A stretch of DNA of 5,260 nucleotides from the NCBI GenBank assembly GCA_021162125.1, contig JAGGZG010000155.1, positions 1-5,260 of the forward strand, in the 5' to 3' direction. This document shows, in pieces, positions 4,975-5,260 of this stretch. A program made the translations under genes and the position numbers. The stretch comes from Anaerolineae bacterium (GTDB lineage: Bacteria > Chloroflexota > Anaerolineae > JACIWR01). The notes below the pieces were generated by a model that was not told where the DNA came from, did not search any database, and worked only from the letters and a program-made list of their open reading frames with translations. How positions within the stretch are numbered: the first letter of the stretch is position 1; each line of letters starts with the position of its first letter.

Positions 4975-5260
4975 CTGAAAGGCGACGACGGAGAGGAGTA
5001 GGCGGAGGGAACCCGCCAGGGAGGAAGGGCCAGCGACTGAGAGCCCTTCCCGGGGAAAGCCCGCCGAAGTTCGCTCCTGAGCCGACGGGGGAAACGGGTG
5101 GTAGCAGATGACCGACAAGCAGCTATCAGCCGGAGTAGTCCGCTCCGGAAGCCCACCGTTAGCGGGGCAGCCAATAAGCGAATGGCGAATTTGCGAATGG
5201 CGAATGGCGAATTTGCAAATCGCGGATCGCCGTTGGTGAAATGAGAGGACCTGTCTCGAC
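4975..5260 (+). ncRNA. T-box riboswitch leader, 5' part (antiterminator beyond the window)
   Basis: T-box leaders bind an uncharged tRNA and switch on amino-acid genes. Stem I: K-turn bases GACGACGG (4983-4990) opposite GAGCC (5079-5083); helix AGGAG (4994-4998) with CTCCT (5074-5078); specifier loop with AGTA (4997-5000) opposite GAA (5066-5068); helix GGCGG (5001-5005) with CCGCC (5061-5065). A distal hairpin, GGAAGGGC (5023-5030) with GCCCTTCC (5043-5050), carries AGCGA in its loop. Stem II: CCGGAG (5130-5135) with CTCCGG (5143-5148), including AGTA. The very typical CCGTTA (5156-5161) lies in the IIA/B pseudoknot region, between GCCC (5151-5154) and GGGC (5165-5168). GAGA (5243-5246) with TCTC (5254-5257) may be Stem III. 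The specifier is probably UUC (Phe, 5070-5072, followed by the expected purine G); GUU (Val, 5069-5071) is the other reading. The conserved GGTGG-ACCGCG box and the controlled gene should lie to the right. Confidence 0.82.
5178..5228. repeat. Seven copies of a 7-nt repeat (GCGAATG/GCGAATT) within the T-box linker
   Basis: In order: GCGAATG, GCGAATT(T), GCGAATG, GCGAATG, GCGAATT(T), GCAAATC, GCGGATC. The array contains the perfect palindrome ATTTGCAAAT (5211-5220), and the flanking GCG/CGC allow a longer bulged hairpin. It lies between the Stem II region and the presumed Stem III of the T-box leader. Short tandem heptamers of this kind occur between genes in several phyla; I cannot assign a named family. 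Confidence 0.8.

Noticed and set aside
5032..5042. TPP riboswitch, because of CTGAGA and the ThiF/ThiS-like genes
   Set aside because: The other conserved thi-box segments are missing, the position is downstream of those genes, and the surrounding bases fit a T-box.
5094..5108. ACGGGTGGTAGCA as the conserved T-box antiterminator sequence
   Set aside because: It departs from the GGTGG-ACCGCG core, lies upstream of the Stem II motifs, and pairs well with CCACCGTT, so it belongs to the Stem II/pseudoknot region.
4962..5174. Minus-strand 70-codon frame
   Set aside because: It lies wholly inside the structured T-box leader and has no coding features.

Overview
The window looks like part of a GC-rich bacterial chromosome carrying a sulfur-assimilation and sulfur-transfer operon on the plus strand. 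A T-box leader at the right edge belongs to the next transcription unit. T-box leaders occur mainly in Gram-positive bacteria and Chloroflexota. With the 9-nt and 7-nt tandem repeat families, this makes a Chloroflexota-like (Anaerolineae-like) or Gram-positive-related anaerobe my best guess. That is an inference from style, not a species identification.

Layout, left to right: (1) the C-terminal 81 residues of an Rrf2/IscR-type regulator with a three-cysteine cluster (1-246); (2) cysK, an intact PLP-dependent cysteine synthase only 4 nt downstream (251-1174); (3) a 210-nt spacer with an 8-bp inverted repeat and a long imperfect hairpin built from 9-nt units; (4) a MoaD/ThiS-type sulfur-carrier gene (1385-1664) that reads correctly only if one base near 1439 is skipped, and that ends where the usual terminal Gly-Gly should begin; (5) an intact ThiF/MoeB/HesA E1-like adenylyltransferase (1675-2700); (6) an 89-nt spacer with a possible terminator and a second copy of the 9-nt repeat; (7) a SufS-type cysteine desulfurase (2790-4115) whose expected start position is ATA; (8) a PP-loop tRNA-thiolase-like gene (4355-4885) that has lost most of its catalytic domain in frame; (9) a sigma-70-like promoter (4940-4968) driving a T-box riboswitch that runs off the window, with seven copies of a 7-nt repeat inside its linker.

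Taken together, the genes suggest one sulfur-relay module. SufS would draw sulfur from cysteine as persulfide. The E1 enzyme would adenylate the carrier protein so that it can become a thiocarboxylate. CysK (cysteine synthesis) and/or the PP-loop enzyme (tRNA thiolation) would be the consumers, and the Fe-S-type Rrf2 protein the sensor. The parts belong to known families. What is unusual is the combination with lesions in the carrier, in the desulfurase start and in the tRNA thiolase, while the three large enzymes keep every key residue I checked. Whether these lesions are real (decay or recoding) or sequence/assembly errors is the main open question.
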